Source: QHXM01 sp032160165 (lineage in GTDB: Bacteria > Acidobacteriota > Blastocatellia > Pyrinomonadales > Pyrinomonadaceae). From it: a DNA stretch of 64,000 bases. The notes under the pieces are model-generated. The model made no database searches. It saw nothing but the letters and a program-made list of their open reading frames with translations, and was not told the origin of the DNA. A program made the position numbers and the translations under genes. The stretch lies in assembly GCA_032160165.1 (NCBI GenBank), contig JAVHWA010000006.1, positions 1 through 64,000 on the forward strand, given 5' to 3'. Positions 35,047-44,021 of the stretch are shown here, piece by piece; position 1 is the stretch's first letter, and each line of letters starts with the position of its first letter.

Positions 35047-36531
35047 ATGCGTTCGCTTCAAAAACGACAGACTCGATCTCTCACCCTTTGGTGTGCCGGC
35101 AGCCTGATTACAGTGACAGTCATCATCGGGACCGTCGCCGTGTTTCCCGTTCAGGCAGGGAGTCGAGGGATCTCAAAAAACTCGTCGCAGACTCTCGCGC
35201 CGCAACAGGACGACGTCGGGTCTCTGCTCCGCCAGGCGGCAGTGCTCCTGCGGACCGGAAAGCTCGACGATGCGGAGCCGCTTGTTCGTCGCGCAATCAA
35301 GGCCGACGAGCGCAGCGCAGACGCTCATAACCTGCTGGGCATAATTCTCGATCAGCGGCGCCAAAACCAGGCGGCGGAACAAGAGTTTCTCGAGGCGCTT
35401 CGGCTGAATCCGCGCACCGTATCTGCCCGGGCCAATCTGGGTGTCTTGTTAGCTCGCACGAATCGGGCCGACCTCGCGATTGACGCTTTTGAACTGGTGT
35501 TGCGCGACGTGCCCGATCATCCCCAAGCGACATTGAACCTGGGATTTCTCTACAGTGCGCGCGGCGATTATGCCCGGGCCCTGCCCTTGATCGAGCGCGC
35601 AAACCGCCAGGCGCCTAACTCATATGCAGTTGTATTAAACCTCGGCATAGCCCGCTACTACCTGCGCCAAAATGCCGACGCAAAGATCGCGCTCGAGCAA
35701 GCGGCGGGTCTTTCGCCGGCTGACGCAGCCCCACTCTATTATTTAGGACTCGTGGCCGATGCGGACGGCCAGGCCGAGACGGCGGCCGAATTTTGGGAGA
35801 AGGCACTGAAGCTGCGTCCAAAGTTTCCCGAAGCGAATTTCATGCTTGGAGAGGTGTTGCGCAAGAACGACCGCACCGAAGCAGCCCGCGAGTATTACGA
35901 GCGCGCATTAAGCCAGGACGAAACCAGGTTTGTTCACTACGCCCGGCTCGGCGGAGTCTATATGCTCCTCAATCTTTATCCTGAGGCCCTGGAGATCTTT
36001 CAACGCGCAGCCACGAGATTTCCTGAGATCGCCGAGGCGCATTACTTTGTCGGGATCGCGGCCCGCGGCAGAGCTTCCTACGATGTGGCAGAAGCAGCGC
36101 TGCGCAAGTCTCTCTCGCTTCAGCCGGACAATCCCGATACGCTGGCCCAACTGGGTTTCATAGTCGGCGAGCTTGGACGCTACGGCGAAGCAGAAAAACT
36201 GCTCAGAAGAGCGACCGAACTAAGCGCGAAACACTTCTATGCTCGCTACGATCTTGGAAGAATACTAGTGAAGACCAGACGCTACGAAGAGGCGGTTCCC
36301 ATCCTGCAAGCGGCGCTGGGTATCAGAGCCAACAATCCCGGCGCTCACTACCAGTTGTTCCTGGCTTTTTCCCGACTGAAGCGAAAAGACGACGCAGAGC
36401 GTGAGCTGTCTAGTTTCAAGGAGCTCGAAGAAGCGCGCAAGAATCGCCGCCGCGACGACGACGATGCTCAGAACGTAGAACCAGCGAGTACCTCAGCTCC
36501 GACTTCGAATTCCACGCCGAGCATTCCCTGA
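35047..36531 (+). CDS. Secreted TPR-repeat protein
   Basis: 494 residues: a basic N-terminus and one hydrophobic segment (LITVTVIIGTVAVFPVQAG), then about ten TPR units (HNLLGIILDQRRQNQAAE, LNLGFLYSARGDYARAL, YYLGLVADADGQAETAAE, YQLFLAFSRLKRKDDAE) and a low-complexity Ser/Thr/Pro tail. Paralogue of the TPR protein at 17.9 kb, with the same distinctive phrases (ARANLGVLLARTNRA and SNLGVLLARTNRT). Expected in the periplasm. Divergent from bglX and convergent with the second TonB-dependent receptor. Partner unknown; see the finding on receptor/TPR pairing. Confidence 0.8.
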   Translation: MRSLQKRQTRSLTLWCAGSLITVTVIIGTVAVFPVQAGSRGISKNSSQTLAPQQDDVGSLLRQAAVLLRTGKLDDAEPLVRRAIKADERSADAHNLLGIILDQRRQNQAAEQEFLEALRLNPRTVSARANLGVLLARTNRADLAIDAFELVLRDVPDHPQATLNLGFLYSARGDYARALPLIERANRQAPNSYAVVLNLGIARYYLRQNADAKIALEQAAGLSPADAAPLYYLGLVADADGQAETAAEFWEKALKLRPKFPEANFMLGEVLRKNDRTEAAREYYERALSQDETRFVHYARLGGVYMLLNLYPEALEIFQRAATRFPEIAEAHYFVGIAARGRASYDVAEAALRKSLSLQPDNPDTLAQLGFIVGELGRYGEAEKLLRRATELSAKHFYARYDLGRILVKTRRYEEAVPILQAALGIRANNPGAHYQLFLAFSRLKRKDDAERELSSFKELEEARKNRRRDDDDAQNVEPASTSAPTSNSTPSIP

Positions 36532-36992
36532 TCCGTCAGCAGTAACATGAACGCGCCCGCTCGGGACGCATCGGGACCTGAAGGAGTCCTTGGCTAACGC
36601 GAATAGCTTCGCGCTTTGCCCCAGCCGCTTACGAGACTGTGTGAGAATCACGACCGTTTCTCATCGGCCTTTAGGCCGGTGACCACCCGCTCGCGAGTCT
36701 CGGTAAACCGTTTCAACGGTTTTCCATTAGTAAGCATGAAATGGGCACGAGAAACCGTTGAAACGGTTTCCTGTTTCAAGCATCACTTGTTCGCCCGGCT
36801 GAAGCCGGGCGAGAATGAGAGGCTCAACGGATTCCATGCTTGTAGTCTCGCTTAGTTCTCACACCGCCGCTTACGCAGCTGGTAGTGAAGCGATCGACGA
36901 CGCTCGCTTCACGTTAACGTCATCGCTAAGTCGGTCATGTTTTCAGCGGCAAATAGCATGGATCCACGGGCAGCCGGCCCTCCATTGAACGC
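36532..36992. repeat. Multi-hairpin intergenic repeat, family B, copy 1
   Basis: No gene is believable here. The stretch holds TCGGCCTTTAGGCCGG (36665-36679), AAACCGTTTCAACGGTTT (36705-36722), GAAACCGTTGAAACGGTTTC (36751-36770) and TCGCCCGGCTGAAGCCGGGC (36791-36811) followed by GAGAATGAGA. The outer parts (TTTCTCAT ... and ... GAATGAGA) face each other, so the whole is a long inverted repeat with a palindromic AAACCGTT centre. It lies between convergent genes. An 80-codon frame inside it is a by-product of the repeats. Confidence 0.75.
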
Positions 36993-39900
36993 CTAGAAAC
37001 TGAACCGACCCTGAAACTCGATTACTCGGCCTGAAAGGCCGTTTGTTGCTCTTCCGAATCGTGAATCCGTAACTACCGTGCTCGGACTATTGAAGCCGAA
37101 CGGCTCCAGGTTCGTGAGGTTGAAGATATTGAAGAAGTTTGTCTTGAGCTCAAAATAGGTCCCCTCGCCGAAGGATTTCGGCATCCCGAACTTTTTCGAG
37201 AGACTCATGTCGACGTCTCGATACTGCGGACCACGAAACGAATTGCGGCCGATTCCAGGCAAGCGTCCATTGGGCGCAGTTGTGTCGAAGAAGGCTGCGC
37301 CTCCGCCGGGGAAGTTCGTCCCATTGATAAAGGCGTCATTCGAGGTGTCGTTTCCAGCTCCGCCGAAATACCTTGACGGCCTTGCCGGACAAATCGACGG
37401 CCCAAGCGTGCTAACGCACTGCCCGATGACTGGTGTCCAGGGAAAACCAGTGTGGAAGGTAGCAATACCGCTGACTTGCCATCCACCGAGGATTTTTCCA
37501 GCAACATCATTTCGATTCCTGAAGATAGGCAAACTCCAGATTCCCGACACGACCAGATGATGACGCACGTCGTAATCTGATGGCCCGCGCTCCAAGCCGA
37601 TATCCAGGGGGAATGTCGGATTGGTAGAAGCCGTCGGAGCTTCGTTCGAAACTATGTCGATGCTCTTGGCCCACCGGTAGTTGGCGTTGAATTGAAAACC
37701 CTTCACAAAACGACGCGAGAGCGTTGCTATCAAAGCGTTGTAGTTCGCATTGGTGTCCGGCGTCGGGAAGAAGACGTTCGAGGCCCAGAAATTTCCCGGA
37801 TTCGGGTAGATGAATCTCTCATTTACCAGGCGCATCAGTTTCCGGCTGTTGCTTCCCTGGTAACCGAGCGTGGCCGTTAAGTTGGCCGGCAAGCTGTACT
37901 GTCCCTCAAGCGAGTACGTATAAACGTAGGGAGTCGGAACTTCCGCTGGCGCGCCCCAGACTTCAACCCCAAAGCCGCCGGGAACGGTTGGGATTCCGGT
38001 CGCCGGGTCGAACGTCAATCTCAGCGCAGGATTTGTGGGATAGCTGAACGGTGTGTTGTTTGCACCAACCGCGTAGAGAATCTGGCCTCCGTTGAACGGA
38101 GTACTGAAATCCGCAGCAGACGTTCCGCAGCAGATTGCAACCCGCTCGAAGAACGGGGGATTGCCCCTGGAATTGGTGAATACGACAGTGGGAATCCTGT
38201 TATAAGCGATCGCTCCCCCGCCGCGAACCACCAGCTTCCCGTCAGCGGCGGTCGGACTCCACGCGAAACCAAGGCGCGGTCCGAAGTTATTCTTATCCGA
38301 CGGATATAACTGGTCGCTGACAACCAGGCGCGCGCCGGTCAATGCCGTTGCTCCCGTACCCAATACCAGGTTACTGATCCGCCCTTCCTTCTCTGTCAGC
38401 GGTCCGAAATACTCCCATCGCAGACCCAGGTTGAAGGTCAGATTGGGTCGGGCCTTCCAGTCATCCTGGGCAAAGAAAGCATAGTTGTTATTTCGAAAGT
38501 ACCGTTGAGCAGCGGGCGGTCCACCTGTTCGCGGATCGGCAGTTACCTGATAAAACAGCGGCGTGCTGTTGGCGAAGTTGAAGAGGCCACCGAAAGTGTA
38601 CAGCGGCCTGGCGCCACCGATCAGATTGTTATTGTCCTGTTCCTGGCGCCACTCGGCACCGAAACTCCAGGCGTGGTTTCCAACCGACATTCGAAGTGTG
38701 TCGCGAAACTCAAAGGTATTTTCAGCGAAGATGCCCGGCGTGGTCTCCGACCAGGGAGCCCCGAATCGAATACGGTCGAATGGAAGCGTCTCGATCTCAA
38801 TTCGAGGAAGCCCCCAATTCGTATCAGTCGAGGACTGCACTTCATTGAACGCGAATCGCGTCGCATTAAAGCGCATCTCATTCAGCATGGTGGACGAGAT
38901 CGTGCGAGTGTAGGAAATCGTGCCGAAGACGTTCGTGGGCGCCGTGCGTACATCACCCATTGGACGACTCCGCCCCGCTGTATCACTCTGTAGCCCGGCA
39001 AAACGCGAGTAGTAGCTGCTGAAGGTGAGCGTGTCGTTGGAACTGAGGTTAAGATCGATTCGAGGATTGTACTGATTGCCTCGGCTGGAATTGGGCGCGG
39101 CGATCTGTGCGAACTGGACGTCAGGTATGCCGTCAAAGCCGCCGCCTTGCAAGTTTCCGAATGACAGATACTGGCCCGTCGCTCCCGCCGGTGATCCGAT
39201 ATCGAGCCCACCGGCTACTTGTTGACAGTTGCCCGCGTTGAATCCTCCTCCGACGCACGTCACTGGAATGACACTGAGTATCCGCGGCGCGATGCCCTGC
39301 GCGCCGAGGATCTGAGCCGTCACGCTGCCGGGTCGAGCAGTTTGAATCAGTTGTCTGAACTGAGGTGTCTCCACCCACGCAGAGAATGTATCGTTTGTGT
39401 TGCTGCGCAATCCCTCATACGAGAAGAAGAAGAAAGCTCGATCGCGTCCCAGTTTGAACGCCGGAGGTGGTCCCTCTCCAAATCGTGGGATCGGAATCGG
39501 GCCGCCGAGGCTTCCGCCGTATTGATTGTAATGCTGATTATTTTTGACGGACGGCAGTCTACTCAAGCTTGGGCCTAAGCCGCCAAATTTGTTGAATTGA
39601 TTCAGGCCCGGGCTATTATTCTTGAGGAAGAGACTGCCATGAAACTGATTAGTACCGTTTTGTGATACGGTCAGCACCTGCGCACCGGAGTTGCGACCAT
39701 ACTCTGCGGAATAACTGCTGGAGATTACGCGGACCTCTTTGACGGATTCCTGATTGGGCGTGATGACGGCCGCGCCACCCCACGTCAAACTGTTTACGCT
39801 GGTTCCGTCGATCTGAAAGGTATTCGCAGATATGCGTTGTCCGTTTGCGGAAATCTGCGGCTGATTCTCTGTTTGAAAGATCGACCTGTTAGATCCGCCG

Positions 39901-40463
39901 GGGCCCGATTGGTTAGGAAGGCTAACCGCCCCGCCGCCCCCGCCGCGCGCTCCATCACCGAACACACCCGGCGTCAGGCGCAGCAGTTCGTAAGGATCGC
40001 GCCCCACCTGAGGAATTTGACGGACCTCGATGCTTGTGATGCCTTTTCCAATACTGGCATTTTCCGTATCGAGCCCGGGCGCCAATTGATCGGTAATCGT
40101 TACTGTGGCCAGCACGTCACCGACTTCGAGTTTGAGATCGAGGCCAAGCGTGTCTTCGGCTCCGACACTGACATTCTCCAGCGACTGTTTCTTGTAGCCG
40201 GGTTTCTCCGCGATCAGAGAATACTTGCCCGGGGGCAGTCCCGATATTCGATAGAAGCCGTCATCGCTGGCGATCACGGCTTGCGCCTTGTTCGTTTCCT
40301 GGTTGGTGAGAGTAATCGTTGCCTGAGGAATAATGGCGCCAGCTGTGTCTGTCACAGTTCCCTGCACGCTTCCACGGAACTGCGCACTCGCAGTGGCGGT
40401 GAAGGCCAACAGGATTAGGAGGCAGAAAAAGGTGCGGAGAGAGAAGGAGAGCACTGAGCGCAT
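36993..40463 (-). CDS. TonB-dependent receptor with carboxypeptidase-like regulatory domain (Oar/SusC-like)
   Basis: 1156 residues. Signal peptide ending at ASAQFRGS; carboxypeptidase-regulatory-like domain (QGTVTDTAGAIIPQATITL ... YRISGLPPGKYSLIAEKPGY); plug (ATVTITDQLAPGLDTENASI, GQRISANTFQIDGTSV); and an outer-membrane barrel closing with the aromatic end VIEFQGRFSF. Related to, but clearly distinct from, the receptor at 13.5 kb. It lies divergent to the xylFGH-type transporter, so a sugar or oligosaccharide is the probable cargo. A promoter and a palindrome lie in the shared upstream region. No SusD-like gene adjoins. The downstream side has no obvious terminator other than the family B repeat. 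Confidence 0.85.
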   Translation of the reverse strand: MRSVLSFSLRTFFCLLILLAFTATASAQFRGSVQGTVTDTAGAIIPQATITLTNQETNKAQAVIASDDGFYRISGLPPGKYSLIAEKPGYKKQSLENVSVGAEDTLGLDLKLEVGDVLATVTITDQLAPGLDTENASIGKGITSIEVRQIPQVGRDPYELLRLTPGVFGDGARGGGGGAVSLPNQSGPGGSNRSIFQTENQPQISANGQRISANTFQIDGTSVNSLTWGGAAVITPNQESVKEVRVISSSYSAEYGRNSGAQVLTVSQNGTNQFHGSLFLKNNSPGLNQFNKFGGLGPSLSRLPSVKNNQHYNQYGGSLGGPIPIPRFGEGPPPAFKLGRDRAFFFFSYEGLRSNTNDTFSAWVETPQFRQLIQTARPGSVTAQILGAQGIAPRILSVIPVTCVGGGFNAGNCQQVAGGLDIGSPAGATGQYLSFGNLQGGGFDGIPDVQFAQIAAPNSSRGNQYNPRIDLNLSSNDTLTFSSYYSRFAGLQSDTAGRSRPMGDVRTAPTNVFGTISYTRTISSTMLNEMRFNATRFAFNEVQSSTDTNWGLPRIEIETLPFDRIRFGAPWSETTPGIFAENTFEFRDTLRMSVGNHAWSFGAEWRQEQDNNNLIGGARPLYTFGGLFNFANSTPLFYQVTADPRTGGPPAAQRYFRNNNYAFFAQDDWKARPNLTFNLGLRWEYFGPLTEKEGRISNLVLGTGATALTGARLVVSDQLYPSDKNNFGPRLGFAWSPTAADGKLVVRGGGAIAYNRIPTVVFTNSRGNPPFFERVAICCGTSAADFSTPFNGGQILYAVGANNTPFSYPTNPALRLTFDPATGIPTVPGGFGVEVWGAPAEVPTPYVYTYSLEGQYSLPANLTATLGYQGSNSRKLMRLVNERFIYPNPGNFWASNVFFPTPDTNANYNALIATLSRRFVKGFQFNANYRWAKSIDIVSNEAPTASTNPTFPLDIGLERGPSDYDVRHHLVVSGIWSLPIFRNRNDVAGKILGGWQVSGIATFHTGFPWTPVIGQCVSTLGPSICPARPSRYFGGAGNDTSNDAFINGTNFPGGGAAFFDTTAPNGRLPGIGRNSFRGPQYRDVDMSLSKKFGMPKSFGEGTYFELKTNFFNIFNLTNLEPFGFNSPSTVVTDSRFGRATNGLSGRVIEFQGRFSF

Positions 40464-40673
40464 TACGAGATCCTCCGATTCGGTTTGATCGCGCCCAACG
40501 GTCCTTCACTTCCAGAGCACAGGACACGTTGGCGCCTTGATTACGTAACAAGTATCTCGCGTGGTCGGGGGACGCCAGACGAAAGTTCAATGGCTGCAGT
40601 TGAGGGAGTGATCTGCAACAACGGGTTGACCCGTTCGTTCGAAGCGCTTCTTGTCTGGTTTATCTAACTGTGG

Positions 40674-40702
40674 AAAATAACACCTATACAGGAAAATTTC
40701 AA
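40674..40702 (-). promoter_or_regulatory. Sigma-70 type promoter for the receptor gene
   Basis: On the minus strand TTGAAA (40702-40697), a 17-base spacer, then TATTTT (40679-40674). Spacing is ideal and both boxes are close to consensus; the leader would be about 200 bases. Confidence 0.5.
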
Positions 40703-40712
40703 TGGAATTTCC
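40691..40712. promoter_or_regulatory. Palindrome, candidate operator
   Basis: A 22-bp imperfect palindrome with arms GGAAAnT and AnTTTCC. It covers the -35 box of the minus-strand promoter, the usual place for a repressor site. The cognate regulator is not known. Confidence 0.35.
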
Positions 40713-40956
40713 CTCCGCCGCTCTGTTAAGCTAAGCGCCTCGATAAGCAAGTTCAGCATCTGATCCCCCGGGGAAATGACGGACCAGAGTCTTTATTGAC
40801 GATCTGGTCATGCCGGTCGGAGTTTCCGACGTGGCTTTGTTCAGCAGGATCCGGCAAACGGCTAACCCCCTCGCCGCATGCAGCTGCTCCGGTACTTACA
40901 TCCCTATTCGTCGCGCAACGCGAATCGAAAAGTTGATCACCTAAGGAAGGAAATCC

Positions 40957-42033
40957 GTGATGCGAAATATGAAAAAGTGTTTGGCCCTGCTGGCAGTGAT
41001 ACTTGCGTTCGTAACAGCAGGATGCGTAAGCGGCCCTCAGCAAGCGACCGGCAACTGCGCAGACAAACCAAAGAAGACAGGGCCGGTAAAGATTGGCTTT
41101 TCGATGGACACTCTTAAAGAAGAGCGCTGGCAACGCGACAAGGAGTTGGTCGAGCAGCGCGCGAAGGAGGTGGGCGCGAGTCTGGACGTGCAGGTGGCAA
41201 ACGGCTCGGATGATGTTCAGATAAAACAGGCGGACAACATGTTGACTCAGGGAGTGGATGTTCTGATCGTCGCTCCGCACAACGGCGTCGTCGCTTCCTC
41301 GATCGTAGAGTCGGCGAGACGACAATGCGTGCCGGTTATAAGCTATGACCGACTCATTATGAAGTCCGATGTGGACCTCTATGTTTCGCATCAGGTAACG
41401 AAGATAGGCGAGATGCAGGCGCAGTATGCGTTGGATCACGCGCCGAAAGGCAACTACGTCCTGATCGGCGGCTCGAAGACAGACAACAACGCGATTCTCC
41501 TGCGAAAGGGGCAGATGAATGTTCTGCAGCCTGCAATCGACAGAGGCGACATCAAGATCGTGACCGACCAGTACGCAAAGGAGTGGCTGGCAAGCGAGGC
41601 GCTGCGCATCACAGAAGATGCCATGACGAAGTCCAATAATAATATTCAGGCCATCGTCGCCTCGAACGACGGCACAGCCGGGGGCGCGATTCAGGCCCTG
41701 GGTCCTCTTGCGAGCAAGGTGGTTGTGACAGGGCAGGACGCCGCGCTTGACGCCGTCCAGCGCATCGTCGAGGGTCGCCAATCTATGACGATCTACAAAC
41801 CAATCAGGCCGCTTGCTTTCAGCGCGGTCGACGCAGCCATAAAACTCGCGCACGGTGAAAAGATCGACACCAAGGACACTGTCAACAACGAAAAGAAAGA
41901 CGTGCCGGCGATTCTGCAAGAGCCCATGGTCGTCGATAAGAACAATGTGGTGGACACGATAATCAAGGACGGGTATCACAAGCTGGAAGACGTGTACAAG
42001 AACGTGCCGAAGGACCAATGGCCGAAGACGTAG
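40957..42033 (+). CDS. xylF: Sugar ABC transporter substrate-binding lipoprotein, XylF-like
   Basis: 358 residues with a lipoprotein signal (LALLAVILAFVTAGC, lipid on the Cys), so it is anchored in the periplasm. The mature protein follows E. coli XylF closely: KIGFSMDTLKEERWQRDKEL, VLIGGSKTDNNAILLRKGQM, AIVASNDGTAGGAIQAL, TGQDAALDAVQRIVEGRQSM, TIYKPIRPLA. Close family members bind xylose; some related proteins bind glucose, and the glucoamylase and glucokinase genes downstream make glucose a real option here. AAGGAAGG lies 6 bases before the GTG (9 before the following ATG). First gene of xylF-[cassette]-xylG-[cassette]-xylH. Confidence 0.9.
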   Translation: MMRNMKKCLALLAVILAFVTAGCVSGPQQATGNCADKPKKTGPVKIGFSMDTLKEERWQRDKELVEQRAKEVGASLDVQVANGSDDVQIKQADNMLTQGVDVLIVAPHNGVVASSIVESARRQCVPVISYDRLIMKSDVDLYVSHQVTKIGEMQAQYALDHAPKGNYVLIGGSKTDNNAILLRKGQMNVLQPAIDRGDIKIVTDQYAKEWLASEALRITEDAMTKSNNNIQAIVASNDGTAGGAIQALGPLASKVVVTGQDAALDAVQRIVEGRQSMTIYKPIRPLAFSAVDAAIKLAHGEKIDTKDTVNNEKKDVPAILQEPMVVDKNNVVDTIIKDGYHKLEDVYKNVPKDQWPKT

Positions 42034-42040
42034 GCCAAGA

Positions 42041-42496
42041 AGTCTTGAGTCTTGAGTCCTGAGTCTTGAGTCTTGAGTCTGAGGTTCGGGGATGCCGACG
42101 TTTACCAAACTCGAAGACATAAAGGTGTGGCAGAAAGCGCGAGCAGTGACGAAATTGATCTATGGGCTCACTGCGAAAGAGTCGTTCGCGCGAGACTTGG
42201 GCCTAAGGGGACAATACAGCGCGCCAGCGTGTCCATCATGGCGAACATCGCGGAAGGCTTCGGTAGACATTCCGATAAAGAGTTTGCCAACTATTTGAAC
42301 ATCGCACACGGCTCTGCGGCCGAAGTTTTGTCCCATCTCTACGTCGCTCTGGATCTGAGTTATATAGACCGGTCGTCGTTCACCATGGTAACCGATATGC
42401 TCGATGAAATCTCGCGCATGACACTTGCTCTCGCGCGGCATCTCCGGACTCCAAAGTTATGAGACTCCAGACTCCGGACTCCGGACTCCAGACTTT
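42041..42496 (+). mobile_element. Candidate cassette 1: inverted heptamer arrays around a four-helix-bundle gene
   Basis: Left array 42041-42082 (AGTCTTG x2, AGTCCTG, AGTCTTG x2, AGTCTGA), starting 7 bases after the xylF stop; right array 42442-42496 (CTCCGGA, CTCCAAA ... GACTCCA, GACTCCG x2, GACTCCA, GACTTTG), running into the first codons of xylG. The right units are the complement of the left ones with changes (GAGTCTT against GGAGTCC). The only gene inside is the frameshifted four-helix-bundle gene. No transposase, so mobility is inferred from structure alone. Confidence 0.55.
42092..42462 (+). pseudogene. Four-helix-bundle protein (23S rRNA intervening-sequence/S23 family), frameshifted
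   Basis: The first frame (42092-42214) reads FTKLEDIKVWQKARAVTKLI and on to GLRGQ; the sequence then continues in the -1 relative frame (from 42214) as IQRASVSIMANIAEGFGRHS and on to ARHLRTPKL. Together they make a complete 123-residue member of the family (pattern FEDLxVWQKA ... QIxRAxVSIxxNIAEG). One A appears to be missing in CAATACAG at 42212-42219. The cause may be real decay, a sequencing or assembly error, or a recoding site. Family members are encoded in rRNA insertions, stand alone, or (Avd) serve retroelements; the function of the free-standing ones is not known. The stop overlaps the xylG ATG (ATGA). Confidence 0.8.
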
Positions 42497-44021
42497 GTTG
42501 GAGATGCGCGGTATAACCAAGGCCTTCCCCGGCGTGCGGGCGCTGGACGGCGTGACGTTCGATCTGCACCCCTCAGAGATTCATGCGCTTGTGGGCGAGA
42601 ACGGCGCCGGCAAATCAACCTTGATGAAGGTGCTGGGTGGAGTTTACCCGTATGGCAGTTACGGCGGCGAAGTGCGGATCGATGACCAGGCGCGAAGGTT
42701 CACCAGCGTACGCGATGCAGAGAAGGCGGGCATCGCAGTCATCTTTCAGGAACTATCGCTGGTTAAGGAACTGACCATAGGCGAGAATATTTTCCTCGGT
42801 CGCGAGCCCAACCGCTTCGGCATCATTCGTTGGCATGAGCTCTATCGCGCTGCAGAGAAACTCCTCAACGACCTTCACCTCGACCTCGATCCAAGAACGC
42901 CCGTCGGCCATCTGGGGATCGGTCAGCAGCAACTGGTTGAAATCGCCAAAGCGCTCTCGCAAGAGGCCCGGATACTCGTACTCGATGAGCCCACCGCCGC
43001 TTTGACTGATACCGAAGTCGAAACGCTCTTTGGAATTCTTGATGATCTGCGATCGCGGGGCGTCGGCATGATCTACATCTCGCATAAGCTGGATGAAGTC
43101 TTTCGCATGTCGGACCGCATCACGGTCCTCCGTGATGGCAAGACTATTGGAACAGAGAGAACTACCGAACTGGATGAAGCCGGCGTCATCGCTCGTATGG
43201 TCGGCCGCGAGGTGGGAAACATCTTTCCACAAGCCGATCATGAACGCGGCGAGGTGGTGTTTGAGGCGCGAAACATCAGGGTCGAAGACCCCAATATCAA
43301 AGGCAAGCTGCTGGTCGACGATGTGAGTTTCAACGTCCGCCGCGGAGAGGTGCTGGGGATCGCTGGTCTGATGGGCGCCGGACGAAGTGACCTGCTGATG
43401 GCTATCTTCGGAGCTCACGCCGGAAATGTTTCAGGCGACTTGTTCATAGAAGGGAAACCCGCGCGCATCAATCGTCCCTCCGAAGCCATCCAGCACGGAG
43501 TTGGATTTGTCACAGAAGACCGCAAACGCTTCGGACTGATCCTCGATCAGACGATCCTTAACAATATGACCATCGCAGGACTTCGACGACTCTCGGGCAG
43601 GTTCGTGACTGACGTAGATGCCGAAGCCTTCGCCGGCACCCGTGCGATGAGAGAATTGCGGGTCAAGGCGCCGTCGGTATTCACGGTCGCCGGTACGCTC
43701 TCGGGAGGCAATCAACAGAAAGTCGTGCTGGCAAAGTGGCTGCTGACAAATCCTACTCTGCTGTTTCTGGACGAGCCCACCCGCGGAATAGACGTTGGGG
43801 CCAAGCAGGAGATCTATGCCGAGATAAACAGACTGGCGCGCGAGGGCCTTGCGATAGTCCTCGTCTCGTCGGAGCTGCCCGAAGTGCTGGGTCTCTCCGA
43901 CCGTGTAATAGTGCTGCACGAAGGTCACATCACGGGAGAGTTCAAGCGTGCGGATGCGACCCCGGAAGCCGTGATGGCGTGCGCCACGGGCCATACGAGG
44001 ACGATGAACGCGGAACGATGA
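42459..44021 (+). CDS. xylG: Sugar ABC transporter ATPase with two ATP-binding domains, XylG-like
   Basis: 520 residues with two nucleotide-binding halves. First half: Walker A GENGAGKSTLMKVLGG, signature LGIGQQQLVEIAKAL, Walker B ILVLDEPTAAL, switch ISHKL. Second half: degenerate A loop GLMGAGRSDLL, signature LSGGNQQKVVLAKWL, LLFLDEPTRGIDV. This two-domain form powers ribose/xylose-type importers, and the text from LLEMRGITKAFPGVRALD onward aligns with E. coli XylG. The ATG at 42459 lies within heptamer repeat DNA, so the first ten residues (RLQTPDSGLQ) come from the repeat; a start at 42504 would lose family residues. It has no separate ribosome-binding site. Confidence 0.92.
   Translation: MRLQTPDSGLQTLLEMRGITKAFPGVRALDGVTFDLHPSEIHALVGENGAGKSTLMKVLGGVYPYGSYGGEVRIDDQARRFTSVRDAEKAGIAVIFQELSLVKELTIGENIFLGREPNRFGIIRWHELYRAAEKLLNDLHLDLDPRTPVGHLGIGQQQLVEIAKALSQEARILVLDEPTAALTDTEVETLFGILDDLRSRGVGMIYISHKLDEVFRMSDRITVLRDGKTIGTERTTELDEAGVIARMVGREVGNIFPQADHERGEVVFEARNIRVEDPNIKGKLLVDDVSFNVRRGEVLGIAGLMGAGRSDLLMAIFGAHAGNVSGDLFIEGKPARINRPSEAIQHGVGFVTEDRKRFGLILDQTILNNMTIAGLRRLSGRFVTDVDAEAFAGTRAMRELRVKAPSVFTVAGTLSGGNQQKVVLAKWLLTNPTLLFLDEPTRGIDVGAKQEIYAEINRLAREGLAIVLVSSELPEVLGLSDRVIVLHEGHITGEFKRADATPEAVMACATGHTRTMNAER

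Larger units (their letters stand above)
40464..40956. other. Divergent regulatory region between the receptor and xylF
   Basis: 493 bases without a credible gene. It contains a minus-strand promoter (40674-40702) and an overlapping palindrome (40691-40712), both listed, and the xylF ribosome-binding site AAGGAAGG (40943-40950). About 200 bases between the palindrome and xylF show nothing recognisable. Confidence 0.5.

Noticed and set aside
36616..36855. 79-codon open frame in the 36.7 kb gap
   Set aside because: Consists of family B palindromes only.
40753..42120. 455-codon open frame on the minus strand
   Set aside because: A shadow of xylF, which aligns residue for residue with a known family.
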